In this document: positions 42,777 through 51,650 of the stretch, piece by piece
Position numbering within the stretch: the stretch's first letter is position 1
How the letters are laid out: every line of letters starts with the position of its first letter
Assembly (NCBI RefSeq): GCF_047250385.1
Contig: NZ_JBLBVM010000052.1
Location: forward strand, 62,001 to 126,000
From: Glaciecola sp047250385
GTDB taxonomy: Bacteria; Pseudomonadota; Gammaproteobacteria; Enterobacterales; Alteromonadaceae
Direction: 5' to 3'
Length of the DNA: 64,000 nucleotides
The notes under the pieces: model-generated
Databases searched by the model: none
What the model was told of the DNA's origin: nothing
The model's input: only the letters and a program-made list of their open reading frames with translations
Position numbers and translations under genes: made by a program

Positions 42777-44117
42777 ATGATAAAAATCAAGAAGGGCTTA
42801 AATCTTCCTATCGAAGGCGCGCCGGAGCAGAAGGTCCACCCAGGACCGAATGTAACGAAAGTCGCCGTCCTTGGTGAAGAATATAACGGCATGCGTCCTA
42901 CGATGCATGTAAAAGTCGGTGATCTTGTCAAAAAAGGGCAACTGCTTTTTGAAGACAAGAAAAACCCAGGTGTTAAATTTACCGCTCCAGCAGCAGGTGA
43001 AGTGATTGAAGTTAACCGCGGTGCTAGACGTGTTTTACAGTCTGTCGTGATCAAGCTTCAAGGTGATGAGGAAGTTACCTTCACTTCATTTGATGATGCA
43101 TCTCTAGCTTCCGCTGAACGCGATGCAATTAGCGAGTTGCTTGTTGAGTCAGGTGCATGGACTGCGATTAGAACCCGTCCATTTAGCAAAAACCCAGAAG
43201 TAGGTTCAACACCTTCTTCTATTTTTGTTTCTGCGATGGATACTAATCCACTAGCTGCAGACCCTCAAATCATTATCTCTGAACGCAAAGAAGACTTTGC
43301 TTTCGGCTTGAAAGTTCTGGGTAAACTAACCGACGGTAAAGTATTTGTTAGTAAAGCACCTGGTGCTGATATCCATGTGGGCGATGCTAAAGTTGACGTT
43401 AACGAATTTGCTGGCCCACATCCTGCTGGTTTAGTAGGTACGCACATTCATCATCTTGACCCAGTTGGCATGAACAAATTTGTTTGGCACGTAGGTTATC
43501 AAGATGTTATTGCTTTTGGTTATTTACTAAAAACTGGCAAGTTAGATTCAACGAAAGTTGTTTCTGTTGCTGGTCCTGCAGCTAAATCACCTAAATTGAT
43601 CAGCACTGTGTTAGGTGCGAGCATAGATGAACTGGTTGCGGATCAAAAAATTGAAGGCACTGTTAGAGCAATTTCGGGCTCAGTCCTTAACGGCACAACA
43701 GCGGCTGGTCCACATGCTTACATTGGTAGGTATCACAACCAAATTTCTTTGCTTGTAGAAGACTCTGAGAAGAAATTGTTAGGTTGGATAATGCCTGGCT
43801 CAAACCAACACTCAGTAACACGAGCCTATCTTGGTCACTTGTCACCGAAGAAGCTCTTCAACATGACGACGACCACTAATGGTTCTGACCGTTCAATGGT
43901 GCCAATCGGCAACTATGAGCGCGTAATGCCTTTAGACATCATTCCAACATTGTTATTACGCGACTTATTGTCAGGTGATAGCGACGGCGCTAGCAGCTTA
44001 GGTGCATTGGAATTAGATGAAGAAGATTTGTCACTTTGCACCTACGTTTGTCCTGGTAAGTATAATTACGGTCCGGTATTGCGTGAATGTTTAACCAAGA
44101 TCGAAGACGAGGGTTAA
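42777..44117 (+). CDS. nqrA: Na+-translocating NADH:quinone reductase subunit A
   Basis: NqrA is the large peripheral subunit of the sodium-pumping NADH:ubiquinone oxidoreductase and contributes to the quinone site. The 446-residue product starts MIKIKKGLNLPIEGAPEQ, with VKKGQLLFEDKKNPGVKFTAPAAGEV resembling a biotinyl/lipoyl-like fold (shown in part), GPHPAGLVGTHIHHLDPV and SRAYLGHLSP-like sequence (here TRAYLGHLSP). It ends with the usual CTYVCPGKYNYGPVLR. It is first of six overlapping or tightly spaced nqr genes. Confidence 0.97.
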   Translation: MIKIKKGLNLPIEGAPEQKVHPGPNVTKVAVLGEEYNGMRPTMHVKVGDLVKKGQLLFEDKKNPGVKFTAPAAGEVIEVNRGARRVLQSVVIKLQGDEEVTFTSFDDASLASAERDAISELLVESGAWTAIRTRPFSKNPEVGSTPSSIFVSAMDTNPLAADPQIIISERKEDFAFGLKVLGKLTDGKVFVSKAPGADIHVGDAKVDVNEFAGPHPAGLVGTHIHHLDPVGMNKFVWHVGYQDVIAFGYLLKTGKLDSTKVVSVAGPAAKSPKLISTVLGASIDELVADQKIEGTVRAISGSVLNGTTAAGPHAYIGRYHNQISLLVEDSEKKLLGWIMPGSNQHSVTRAYLGHLSPKKLFNMTTTTNGSDRSMVPIGNYERVMPLDIIPTLLLRDLLSGDSDGASSLGALELDEEDLSLCTYVCPGKYNYGPVLRECLTKIEDEG

Positions 44118-44120
44118 GTC

Positions 44121-45332
44121 ATGGGATTAAAAACGTTTTTAGAAAACATCGAACCTGATTTTGAACCAGGTGGTAAGTACGAAAAGTTCTATGCACTTTA
44201 TGAAGCTGCCGCAACTATTTTCTATACTCCAGGTAAAGTAAATAAAGCGAATACGCACGTTAAAGATAGCATCGATTTAAAACGCATCATGATCATGGTT
44301 TGGATGGCTACATTTCCAGCTATGTTTTATGGTATGTACAATGTGGGTCTTCAAGCATCAATAGCGATTGAAGCTGGTGGCGGTCTTTACGACGGTTGGC
44401 AAGCAGGCTTGTTCTCATTCTTAGGCGGTAGCCTAAATGGTGACTCAGGCATCTTCTCTATGATGTTGTATGGCGCCTGTTTCTTCATTCCAATTTACGC
44501 CACAACCTTTGTTGTTGGTGGTTTCTGGGAAGTATTGTTTGCCTCGGTAAGAAAACACGAAATTAACGAAGGTTTCTTCGTAACGTCCGTGTTGTTCGCT
44601 CTAACCTTACCGGCGACTATTCCTCTGTGGCAGGTTGCTCTAGGTATTACTTTCGGTATCGTTATCGCCAAAGAAATCTTCGGTGGTACGGGTCGTAACT
44701 TCTTGAACCCAGCTTTGTCTGGACGTGCATTTTTGTACTTTGCTTACCCGGCTCAAATCTCTGGTGACCAACCTTGGATTGCAGCAGAGTTAGCTGACGG
44801 CTATTCTGGCGCAACATGGTTAAGCAATGCTGCTAACGGTCAAATGGATTTCACAGATATGGGACTTTGGATGAACTCATTCTTGGGTAATATTCCAGGC
44901 TCTGTTGGCGAAGTCTCCAGCTTGATGATTATGTTGGGCGGCTTGTTCATTATTTATCTAGGCATCGCCAGTTGGCGAATTGTGCTGGGTGTTGCTTTAG
45001 GGGTAACGTTCTTTAGTTTGTTACTTAACATCTTTGCTACTGATCCATCATCTATCTACGCAATGCCTTTTTACTGGCACTTTGTTATTGGTGGTTTAGC
45101 GTTTGGTATGTTCTTCATGGCGACCGACCCAGTTTCTGCTTCATTCACGAATCAAGGCAAGTGGTTTTACGGCTTCTTTATTGGCGTGATGACCGTTTTG
45201 GTACGAGTTATTAACCCGGCATTCCCAGAAGGGATTATGCTAGCCATCTTATTTGCTAATTTATGGGCGCCTTTATTCGATTACTTCGTAGCGCAAAGCA
45301 ATATTAAACGGAGGATTGCACGTGTCGGCTAA
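44121..45332 (+). CDS. nqrB: Na+-translocating NADH:quinone reductase subunit B
   Basis: This integral membrane subunit of 403 residues carries covalently bound FMN and riboflavin and lies on the sodium path. The flavinylation motif SGAT is at 229-232, with Thr232 as the FMN acceptor (context GYSGATWL). Other hallmarks are GGTGRNFLNPALSGRAFLYF and the terminal IMLAILFANLWAPLFDYFV. ApbE, encoded downstream, attaches the FMN. The gene starts 3 bases after nqrA and its end overlaps nqrC by 11 bases. Confidence 0.97.
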   Translation: MGLKTFLENIEPDFEPGGKYEKFYALYEAAATIFYTPGKVNKANTHVKDSIDLKRIMIMVWMATFPAMFYGMYNVGLQASIAIEAGGGLYDGWQAGLFSFLGGSLNGDSGIFSMMLYGACFFIPIYATTFVVGGFWEVLFASVRKHEINEGFFVTSVLFALTLPATIPLWQVALGITFGIVIAKEIFGGTGRNFLNPALSGRAFLYFAYPAQISGDQPWIAAELADGYSGATWLSNAANGQMDFTDMGLWMNSFLGNIPGSVGEVSSLMIMLGGLFIIYLGIASWRIVLGVALGVTFFSLLLNIFATDPSSIYAMPFYWHFVIGGLAFGMFFMATDPVSASFTNQGKWFYGFFIGVMTVLVRVINPAFPEGIMLAILFANLWAPLFDYFVAQSNIKRRIARVG

Positions 45333-46098
45333 AAAAGAAACGTTAGGAAAAACAGTAGGTATTGTTGTTGCTGTTTGTTTAGTCTGTTCAGTTATCGTTG
45401 CAGGTGCTGCAGTAGGTCTGCGTGAATTGCAACAAACGAACGCAGCGCTAGATAAACAATCCAATATCCTTACGGCTGCCGGTTTAATTGACCAAGCCAA
45501 GACTAAAAAAGACATCGCGACAGTTTATGACGCAAAAGTAGAAGAGCGCTATGTCGACCTGGCTACTGGTCAATACGTTGAAAAACCAAACGACGATGGC
45601 AAGCCATACAACATGTATGGTCGCATCTCGAAAGCGGCTGAAACAAGTACTAAGGTAGAAGGCAGCAATGTTGGTTTCTCTCGTCGTGCAAATGTTGCGA
45701 GTGTTTATTTGATTAAAGATGAAAGCGGTTCAGTATCACGTATCATCTTGCCAGTTCATGGTAGTGGTTTGTGGGATCTTATGTACGGTTTCCTTGCGCT
45801 AGATAATGATGGCCAAACTATTCGCGAATTGATTTTCTACCAACACAAAGAAACGCCAGGATTGGGTGGCGAAATTCAAAACCCAGAGTGGCAGGCTAAG
45901 TGGGATGGTAAGAAGCTTTATAACAACGGTAGCGTCGCTATTGAAGTTAACAAAGGCGAAAATAAAGATGACCAATACGCAGTTGACGCACTTTCTGGTG
46001 CTACGTTAACTAGTAATGGGGTACAAAATACATTGCAGTACTGGGCAAGTGAAAACGGTTACGGCAATTACCTTAAAAAGCAATCTTGGAAATCATAG
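45322..46098 (+). CDS. nqrC: Na+-translocating NADH:quinone reductase subunit C
   Basis: NqrC has one N-terminal membrane helix and a periplasmic domain with a second covalent FMN. I place the start at GTG 45322 (258 residues), since GGAGG ends 7 bases upstream; an in-frame TTG at 45316 would sit almost on the ribosome site. The helix is VGIVVAVCLVCSVIVAGAAVGL. The flavinylation motif SGAT lies in DALSGATLTSNGVQN, with Thr228 as acceptor. GLWDLMYGFLALD and HKETPGLGGEI are typical of the family. Confidence 0.97.
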   Translation: MSAKKETLGKTVGIVVAVCLVCSVIVAGAAVGLRELQQTNAALDKQSNILTAAGLIDQAKTKKDIATVYDAKVEERYVDLATGQYVEKPNDDGKPYNMYGRISKAAETSTKVEGSNVGFSRRANVASVYLIKDESGSVSRIILPVHGSGLWDLMYGFLALDNDGQTIRELIFYQHKETPGLGGEIQNPEWQAKWDGKKLYNNGSVAIEVNKGENKDDQYAVDALSGATLTSNGVQNTLQYWASENGYGNYLKKQSWKS

Positions 46099-46107
46099 GG
46101 CACGACA

Positions 46108-46740
46108 ATGGCTGACACTAAAGAAATGAAAAAAGCCCTGTTAGGGCCGATATTAGACAGTAACCCCATTGCTCTACATGTACTTGGTATTTGTTCTGCA
46201 TTGGCAATTACAACAAAATTAGAAACCGCTTTGGTAATGTCTTTGGCATTGACTACAGTTACTGCGTTTTCTAACTTGTTTATCTCTCTTATACGCAATC
46301 AAATACCATCAAGTGTACGGATCATCATTCAAATGACGATTATCGCATCACTGGTAATTGTTGTTGACCAAGTATTGAAAGCTTATTCATACGAAATATC
46401 TAAGCAGCTTTCGGTATTCGTAGGTTTGATCATTACCAACTGTATCGTAATGGGGCGTGCTGAAGCATATGCTATGAAGTCACCTCCTATGATGAGCTTC
46501 TTAGATGGTATCGGAAACGGTTTAGGTTATTCATTTATCCTTATCGTAATCGGCACAATTAAAGAATTAGCTGGTTTTGGTACAATTCTTGGTTTTGAAA
46601 TTTTACCACTCGTGACGAATGGTGGTTGGTATCAAGGTAACGGCCTACTGATACTTCCATTTAGTTCGTTCTTCCTAATTGGCGGTATGATTTGGTTTAT
46701 TCGTACTATTCGCCCAGAGCAAGTAGAGCCTAAGGAATAA
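46108..46740 (+). CDS. nqrD: Na+-translocating NADH:quinone reductase subunit D
   Basis: This membrane subunit has 210 residues and six hydrophobic helices, and is homologous to RnfE. ALLGPILDSNPIALHVLGIC opens it, followed by IGLIITNCIVMGRAEAYAM (here VGLIITNCIVMGRAEAYAM) and FLDGIGNGLGYSFIL. Together with NqrE it holds an iron centre between conserved Cys residues inside the membrane. It lies 9 bases after nqrC and 2 bases before nqrE. Confidence 0.97.
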   Translation: MADTKEMKKALLGPILDSNPIALHVLGICSALAITTKLETALVMSLALTTVTAFSNLFISLIRNQIPSSVRIIIQMTIIASLVIVVDQVLKAYSYEISKQLSVFVGLIITNCIVMGRAEAYAMKSPPMMSFLDGIGNGLGYSFILIVIGTIKELAGFGTILGFEILPLVTNGGWYQGNGLLILPFSSFFLIGGMIWFIRTIRPEQVEPKE

Positions 46741-46742
46741 TC

Positions 46743-47351
46743 ATGGAACATTATTTAGCATTATTTATTAGAGCAGTATTTGTTGAGAACATGGCTTTGT
46801 CATTGTTCTTAGGAATGTGTACATTCTTGGCTGTATCGAAGAAAGTTAAAACGTCAATGGGTTTAGGTGTTGCAGTAATTGTTGTACTTGGTATTTCAGT
46901 ACCTGTGAACCAAGTTATCTACGTAAACCTTTTAGCTCCAGGTGCTTTAGATTGGGCTGGTTTTCCAGATGCTGATCTGAGCTTTTTGAGCTTTTTGACC
47001 TTTATCGGCGTAATAGCTGCGTTAGTTCAAATTTTAGAAATGACATTGGATAAGTTCTTCCCAGCACTATACAACGCACTCGGGATTTTCTTACCGCTTA
47101 TCACAGTTAACTGTGCAATATTCGGTGGTGTTGCCTTCGCAGTTCAACGCGAATATAACTTCACTGAAAGTATCGTTTACGGTATTGGTAGTGGCGCAGG
47201 TTGGGCTATAGCCATTATCTTGCTCGCTGCAGTACGTGAAAAGTTAAAGTATGCTGATATGCCAGATGGTATTCGCGGATTAGGTTCTGTGTTTATGATC
47301 GCAGGCTTAATGGCATTAGGTTTCCAGTCATTCACAGGTATTTCGCTGTAA
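46743..47351 (+). CDS. nqrE: Na+-translocating NADH:quinone reductase subunit E
   Basis: This membrane subunit of 202 residues is homologous to RnfA and pairs with NqrD in inverted topology. Visible hallmarks are FVENMALSLFLGMCTFLAVSK, with the iron-ligand Cys, and ALGIFLPLITVNCAIFGGV, with the second Cys. GIGSGAGWAIAIILLAAVREKL is near the end. It is followed by nqrF after 20 bases, with GGAG before the next ATG. Confidence 0.97.
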   Translation: MEHYLALFIRAVFVENMALSLFLGMCTFLAVSKKVKTSMGLGVAVIVVLGISVPVNQVIYVNLLAPGALDWAGFPDADLSFLSFLTFIGVIAALVQILEMTLDKFFPALYNALGIFLPLITVNCAIFGGVAFAVQREYNFTESIVYGIGSGAGWAIAIILLAAVREKLKYADMPDGIRGLGSVFMIAGLMALGFQSFTGISL

Positions 47352-47371
47352 AGCGAATAGGAGTATAGATA

Positions 47372-48604
47372 ATGAATCAAATTGAAATCTATCTCGGTGT
47401 AGGCATGTTTATCGCTATTGTATTAGCGTTGGTATTCATCATCATGTTTGCAAAATCGAAATTAGTGCCTGAAGGTGATGTAGTAATCACTATTAATGGC
47501 GACCCAGATAAAGCAATTACAACCTCACCAGGTGGCAAGTTGCTTGGTGCCCTAGCTGATTCAGGTATTTTTGTATCTTCAGCATGTGGTGGTGGCGGTT
47601 CTTGCGGTCAATGTACTGTGGAAGTTAAGTCTGGTGGTGGTGAAATCCTACCTACCGAACTTGACCACATTTCTAAGCGTGAAGCTAAGCATGGCTGTCG
47701 TTTGTCTTGTCAGGTTTCTATCAAGCAAGACATGGACATTGAACTTCCTGAAGAAGTATTTGGTATCAAGAAATGGGAATGTGACGTTATTTCTAACAAT
47801 AACGAAGCGACCTTCATCAAAGAGCTTAAATTAGCTATTCCAGACGGTGAGAGTGTTCCATTCCGCGCGGGTGGTTATATCCAGATTGAGGCTCCACCTC
47901 ATCATGTGAAATACAAAGACTTCGATGTTCCAGATGAATATCGTAAAGACTGGGAGCACTTTGGCTTCTTCGATGTTGAGTCTAAATGTGATGAAGAAAC
48001 TATTCGTGCATATTCAATGGCGAACTACCCGGAAGAAGAAGGTATTATTATGTTGAATGTGCGTATCGCTACGCCGCCACCTAATAACCTTAGTCTACCT
48101 GCAGGTAAAATGTCTTCTTTCATTTGGTCTCTTAAGCCAGGCGACAAAGTCACTATTTCAGGTCCATTTGGTGAATTCTTTGCCAAAGACACTGACGCTG
48201 AAATGGTATTTGTTGGTGGTGGTGCGGGTATGGCTCCAATGCGTTCACATATCTTTGATCAGCTTCGTCGAATCAAAACCGATCGTAAGATGACATTCTG
48301 GTACGGTGCTCGTTCATTGCGCGAAATGTTCTATGTTGAAGATTTCGATATGCTTGCAAAAGAAAACGATAACTTTGAATGGCATGTTGCGCTATCTGAT
48401 CCGCAACCAGAAGATAATTGGGAAGGTGATACAGGATTTATCCATAATGTACTATTGGAAAACTACCTGAAAGACCACCCAGCCCCTGAAGATTGCGAGT
48501 TCTACATGTGTGGTCCACCTATGATGAACGCCGCAGTAATCAACATGCTTAAAGAGTTAGGCGTGGAAGATGAAAACATCATGCTAGATGACTTTGGTGG
48601 TTAA
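47372..48604 (+). CDS. nqrF: Na+-translocating NADH:quinone reductase subunit F
   Basis: NqrF is the NADH-oxidising entry subunit. The 410-residue product has an N-terminal membrane helix (about 5-26) and a [2Fe-2S] domain with Cys72, Cys78, Cys81 (SACGGGGSCGQCTV) and Cys113. An FAD-binding domain contains RAYSMANYPEE and the NADH-binding domain has FVGGGAGMAPMRSHIFD, FWYGARSLREMFY and EFYMCGPPMMNAAV. It is the last structural nqr gene and is followed by a terminator, beyond which apbE and nqrM continue the module. Confidence 0.97.
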   Translation: MNQIEIYLGVGMFIAIVLALVFIIMFAKSKLVPEGDVVITINGDPDKAITTSPGGKLLGALADSGIFVSSACGGGGSCGQCTVEVKSGGGEILPTELDHISKREAKHGCRLSCQVSIKQDMDIELPEEVFGIKKWECDVISNNNEATFIKELKLAIPDGESVPFRAGGYIQIEAPPHHVKYKDFDVPDEYRKDWEHFGFFDVESKCDEETIRAYSMANYPEEEGIIMLNVRIATPPPNNLSLPAGKMSSFIWSLKPGDKVTISGPFGEFFAKDTDAEMVFVGGGAGMAPMRSHIFDQLRRIKTDRKMTFWYGARSLREMFYVEDFDMLAKENDNFEWHVALSDPQPEDNWEGDTGFIHNVLLENYLKDHPAPEDCEFYMCGPPMMNAAVINMLKELGVEDENIMLDDFGG

Positions 48605-48631
48605 TTAATTACCTAGTTATCAGTTGAAGAT

Positions 48632-48657
48632 AAAAGGCGCCTTTCAGGCGTCTTTTT
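48632..48657 (+). terminator. Rho-independent terminator after nqrF
   Basis: Stem AAAGGCGCCT (48633-48642) pairs with AGGCGTCTTT (48646-48655, one G-T pair) and ends in T's. Part of the transcript probably stops here, separating nqrA-F from apbE. Confidence 0.8.
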
Positions 48658-48774
48658 GTTTTAATCAAGCTACTATAATGATGTATAATCTCTCGAAATT
48701 AGCCTCGCTGGGGCTTCATCCTTTAAACCGATAGTTTGTGACAAAGATGTCATTTGTTCAATAGTGGAATAGTC

Positions 48775-49782
48775 TTGAAAATCTTATTATCCCTTTTCTT
48801 ATTATTTGTAGTTTCATGCTCGCAAAAGCAAGCAATAGAAATTGCGATAAGTGGCAAAACGATGGGTACTACCTACAACATCAAGGTAGTGCAAGGAGTG
48901 GATGAGCAATTAGATGTCGCAGCGCTTCAAGCTGAAATTGATGATGCTTTAATCCAAGTTAATGCATTGATGTCGACTTACGACCCAGATTCAGAATTAT
49001 CTCAATTAAACCGCACGGAAGCAGGGCAAGCTTTTCCGATATCAGAAAAGACTGAATTTGTGCTTCAGGAAGCCATCAGGTTGCACAAAGTAAGTGAGGG
49101 TACATTGGACATTACTGTCGGTCCTTTAGTCAACCTGTGGGGCTTTGGGCCTGACAAACGCCCAGAAGTGATACCTACTCAATCGCAACTTGATGAAATT
49201 AGAGATTATGTTGGCATCGATAAGTTTCGAATGAAGGATGGTGTTGTGACAAAGTTACACTCTAAGCTTTATATCGACTTATCAACAATCGCAAAAGGGT
49301 ATGGTGTTGATGTGGTTGCTGATATTATAGAGCAAAATCAAATAAACAATTACCTTGTTGAAATTGGCGGCGAAATGAGAGTAGCCGGAAATAAAGCAAA
49401 TGGTGCCGATTGGCGTATTGCGATAGAAAAACCAATTATTGGTGAACGCGCAGTGCAAAAGATTATCAGCATTGGGGACAATGCAATCGCAACGTCTGGC
49501 GATTATCGTAATTATTACGAACAGGATGGTATTCGATACTCTCATTTGATAGAGCCAAATACCGGCAAGCCAATTGCTCACAACTTGGTTTCTGTCACTG
49601 TTGTTCATCCATCATCGATGACTGCTGATGGACTGGCTACAGCCTTGAATGTGATGGGAGCTGAAAGAGCAAAAGCCTTAGCAGTAAAAAATAATTTAGC
49701 AGTTTTCATGATTGTGAAGGTAGGGGATGAATTTGTTGAATATGCATCTCCCGCGTTCACACAAGACATTACACAACATTAA
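48775..49782 (+). CDS. apbE: FAD:protein FMN transferase ApbE
   Basis: ApbE attaches FMN to the Thr of SGAT motifs in NqrB and NqrC from FAD on the periplasmic side. I choose the TTG at 48775 (335 residues), with GTGGA about 6 bases upstream; it opens a lipoprotein signal MKILLSLFLLFVVSC. An in-frame TTG at 48754 adds seven residues and lacks a ribosome site. Family motifs are KTMGTTYNIKVV, LMSTYDPDSELSQLN, GTLDITVGPLVNLWGFG, DLSTIAKGYGVD, YLVEIGGEMRVAG and SHLIEPNTGKPI. Its place after nqrF is standard. Confidence 0.95.
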   Translation: MKILLSLFLLFVVSCSQKQAIEIAISGKTMGTTYNIKVVQGVDEQLDVAALQAEIDDALIQVNALMSTYDPDSELSQLNRTEAGQAFPISEKTEFVLQEAIRLHKVSEGTLDITVGPLVNLWGFGPDKRPEVIPTQSQLDEIRDYVGIDKFRMKDGVVTKLHSKLYIDLSTIAKGYGVDVVADIIEQNQINNYLVEIGGEMRVAGNKANGADWRIAIEKPIIGERAVQKIISIGDNAIATSGDYRNYYEQDGIRYSHLIEPNTGKPIAHNLVSVTVVHPSSMTADGLATALNVMGAERAKALAVKNNLAVFMIVKVGDEFVEYASPAFTQDITQH

Positions 49783-49849
49783 TCCCTAAAATAGCTTAGG
49801 GCTCAATGTCGTTGATATGCAGTAACAGATACACAAAAGAGAGGTTATC

Positions 49850-50083
49850 TTGAGTACATTTATTTTAGCGTTTGTATTTTTCTTATTGATGGTTGCAGCT
49901 ATGGCCATTGGTTACATATTACAAAAGAAAACCATAGCAGGCAGTTGTGGTGGTTTAGGCGCACTTGGTATATCAAAAGCCTGCGACTGCCCAGAGCCAT
50001 GCGATCGCAAGAAAGCCAGAATGGAACGAGAAGAAAAAAGAATGAAGAAAATAAAAGAGTGGCAGGATAATCAAATCCTTTAA
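49850..50083 (+). CDS. nqrM: NqrM, maturation factor of Na+-NQR
   Basis: NqrM is a small membrane protein needed to assemble the iron site between NqrD and NqrE. The 77-residue product has one helix (about 3-24) followed by four Cys: Cys33 in GSCGG, and Cys45, Cys47 and Cys51 in KACDCPEPC. This is the pattern of the characterised protein, in which Cys33 is critical. The tail is highly charged. The start is TTG with GAGAGG upstream. It completes a nine-part sodium-pump module and is the last conserved gene before the accessory region. Confidence 0.94.
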   Translation: MSTFILAFVFFLLMVAAMAIGYILQKKTIAGSCGGLGALGISKACDCPEPCDRKKARMEREEKRMKKIKEWQDNQIL

Positions 50084-50100
50084 GATTTGACCCTTAGCCT

Positions 50101-50408
50101 GTCATTACTGCGAAGGCAGTAACCTCCACCTATTTCCGCCTCAACCGTCATTACTGCGAAGGCAGTAATCTCCAACCTTTTCCGCCTCAATCGTCATTAC
50201 TGCGAAGGCAGTAATCTCCAACTATTTCCGCCTCAACCGTCATTGCTGCGAAGGCAGTAATCTCCAACCATTTCCGCCTCAATCGTCATTACTGCGAAGG
50301 CAGTAATCTCCAACTATTTCCGCCTCAACCGTCATTACTGCGAAGGCAGTAATCTCCAACTATTTCCGCCTCAACCGTCATTACTGCGAAGGCAGTAATC
50401 TCCAACCT
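50101..50408. repeat. 46-bp palindromic tandem array, seven copies
   Basis: Units begin at 50101, 50147, 50193, 50239, 50285, 50331 and 50377, exactly 46 bases apart; the last is cut after about 31 bases. Each has a hairpin ATTACTGC-gaag-GCAGTAAT, then a conserved TCTCCAAC and TTTCCGCCTCAA segment. Differences between copies are single bases (for instance ATTGCTGC in the fourth). The whole unit is conserved, so this is not a CRISPR. It resembles tandem REP-like elements. It follows nqrM by 17 bases and marks the border of the accessory region. Confidence 0.95.
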
Positions 50409-50445
50409 TTTACCACTATTCCAATGTATGCCTTTACTTTTCCCT

Positions 50446-50958
50446 TTATTTACGCTCTTTTCGCTCTCGTTTTTTATCTTCCAACACCCATCTTTTTCGC
50501 AAGTCAAAGTAAACCGCAGTAAATACTATCAACAACATACAAAAAACAAATATTAGTTTAACGTTAGAATTCTTTTGGAGAGTCAAAACTGCTATGTTTG
50601 CGTTGGTTTTGCTTACATAGACTGTAACTGCATCGCCAGCTTCATATTTTTCAGTTATCGCTTCAACATCTTCTAATTCTGAATAAAAATTAGAGCCAAA
50701 ACTATATTTGTCAGACTCGTACTTATTTCCATTTATAGTATAAGAGTAAAGAACCTCAGAATAATACCCACTTGATGTTCGACCACCTGATGAAAAAGAA
50801 CTAGTTGAACTAATTATCCTACCTTCAACTTTATTAAATTCGGTATCGTCCATCATGCCACCGATAATATTCTTGTATTGAACAAGAAAAAACGACATCA
50901 GTACTAAAAACATTACTATCCAATAAATCAGCTCTCTTTCTCTCGACCCAAACATCAC
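50446..50958 (-). CDS. DUF3592-like two-helix membrane protein, candidate immunity protein
   Basis: The 170-residue protein has an N-terminal helix (about 11-27) and a C-terminal helix (about 131-149) around an extracytoplasmic beta-rich domain. EGRIISSTSSFSSGG, YYSEVLYSYTINGNKYES and AGDAVTVYVSKTN match the DUF3592 pattern. A strongly basic tail follows. The start is GTG 50958 or the ATG one codon on. Eight bases upstream on the same strand ends a reading frame that looks like an Rhs toxin tip, so this is a plausible immunity protein for a membrane- or periplasm-acting toxin. That role is inferred from position; DUF3592 itself has no fixed function. Confidence 0.65.
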   Translation of the reverse strand: MMFGSRERELIYWIVMFLVLMSFFLVQYKNIIGGMMDDTEFNKVEGRIISSTSSFSSGGRTSSGYYSEVLYSYTINGNKYESDKYSFGSNFYSELEDVEAITEKYEAGDAVTVYVSKTNANIAVLTLQKNSNVKLIFVFCMLLIVFTAVYFDLRKRWVLEDKKRERKERK

Positions 50959-50965
50959 ATTACCT

Positions 50966-51064
50966 TCAACTGTCTTTTATTCCTTTACAGGTCTTAGTAG
51001 CACCCTTGCTATTCGATTTTCTGTCTATAGAGCTGTGACGCGAACTATCACTGCAACCCCCAAA
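50966..51064 (-). pseudogene. Truncated Rhs-type toxin tip end (minus strand)
   Basis: An open frame of 32 codons reads FGGCSDSSRHSSIDRKSNSK and then GATKTCKGIKDS before TGA at 50966-50968. It lacks a start, begins after an in-frame stop, and ends 8 bases before the DUF3592-like gene. Its Ser/Lys/Cys-rich composition and the abutting small membrane-protein gene fit the last part of a toxin tip. Evidence is context, not homology. Confidence 0.4.
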
Positions 51065-51113
51065 TTAATAATACTATCAAGAAAATGGCAGATTGGCGCT
51101 TACTACAGTATGA

Positions 51114-51194
51114 TCAGCCGCTGATTTAGCAGGCACTGGCGATGTAGAATTGAAAGATGCGGAAAACGCGATTAAAGATTTAATAAAAAAGTAG
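51114..51194 (+). pseudogene. Truncated toxin tip end (plus strand)
   Basis: Twenty-six codons without a start read SAADLAGTGDVELKDAENAI and KDLIKK, ending in TAG at 51192-51194. The stop is 15 bases before the next ATG, whose ribosome site AAGGAAA lies between them. The same tip-end/small-membrane-protein layout appears elsewhere in this region. Confidence 0.4.
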
Positions 51195-51209
51195 CTTAAG
51201 GAAACATGC

Positions 51210-51650
51210 ATGATAAACAATTTTAATATTGCGTTTTCGGCAATAGTATTTATGGCTTCGTTGTTTTTTGTTTCAAATAGTTTTTTAGAAAATGAAAAAA
51301 ACCATAGTGGCCGCGTGAAAGCAGTATATTGTGCGGAGGATTCTAGGCACAAAGGGACGTTTTCTTATGAAATAGAATTAAACAATGACAAGAAATTTGG
51401 GAATCGATTAGATATCCCGTGTGAATTATTCTTAACTCTTAAAAAAGATGATCACATTAAACTGATATCAAGAGGCAATCGACTTATTAACATCAATTTT
51501 AATGGAATGTTAATATTTGATCAAAAATTAGTTGAAACTAGGGGCTCAAAGATTATTGCAATCTTTTTTTTCTTGATGGTTATTTCGGCCGGTGACTTGG
51601 GCTACCGGCTATATAAGAAGTTTTTCAAACAGGGTGGTTCGGTTAAATAG
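51210..51650 (+). CDS. Hypothetical two-helix membrane protein, candidate immunity protein
   Basis: I do not recognise a family. The 146-residue protein has helices at about 8-26 and 108-126 around a beta-rich segment (GTFSYEIELNNDKKFGNRLD, HIKLISRGNRLININFNG), a layout like the DUF3592-type protein at 50446. It ends in a short basic tail. A good ribosome site (AAGGAAA, 6 bases) precedes the ATG, and a truncated toxin-tip frame ends just upstream. Its last third (from 51523) is repeated in inverted orientation at 54561-54793, so part of this gene has been duplicated. An immunity role is inference. Confidence 0.6.
   Translation: MINNFNIAFSAIVFMASLFFVSNSFLENEKNHSGRVKAVYCAEDSRHKGTFSYEIELNNDKKFGNRLDIPCELFLTLKKDDHIKLISRGNRLININFNGMLIFDQKLVETRGSKIIAIFFFLMVISAGDLGYRLYKKFFKQGGSVK

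Noticed and set aside
50101..50408. CRISPR-like regular repeats
   Set aside because: The full 46-base unit including the would-be spacer is conserved between copies, and no cas gene is present; it is a tandem REP-like array.
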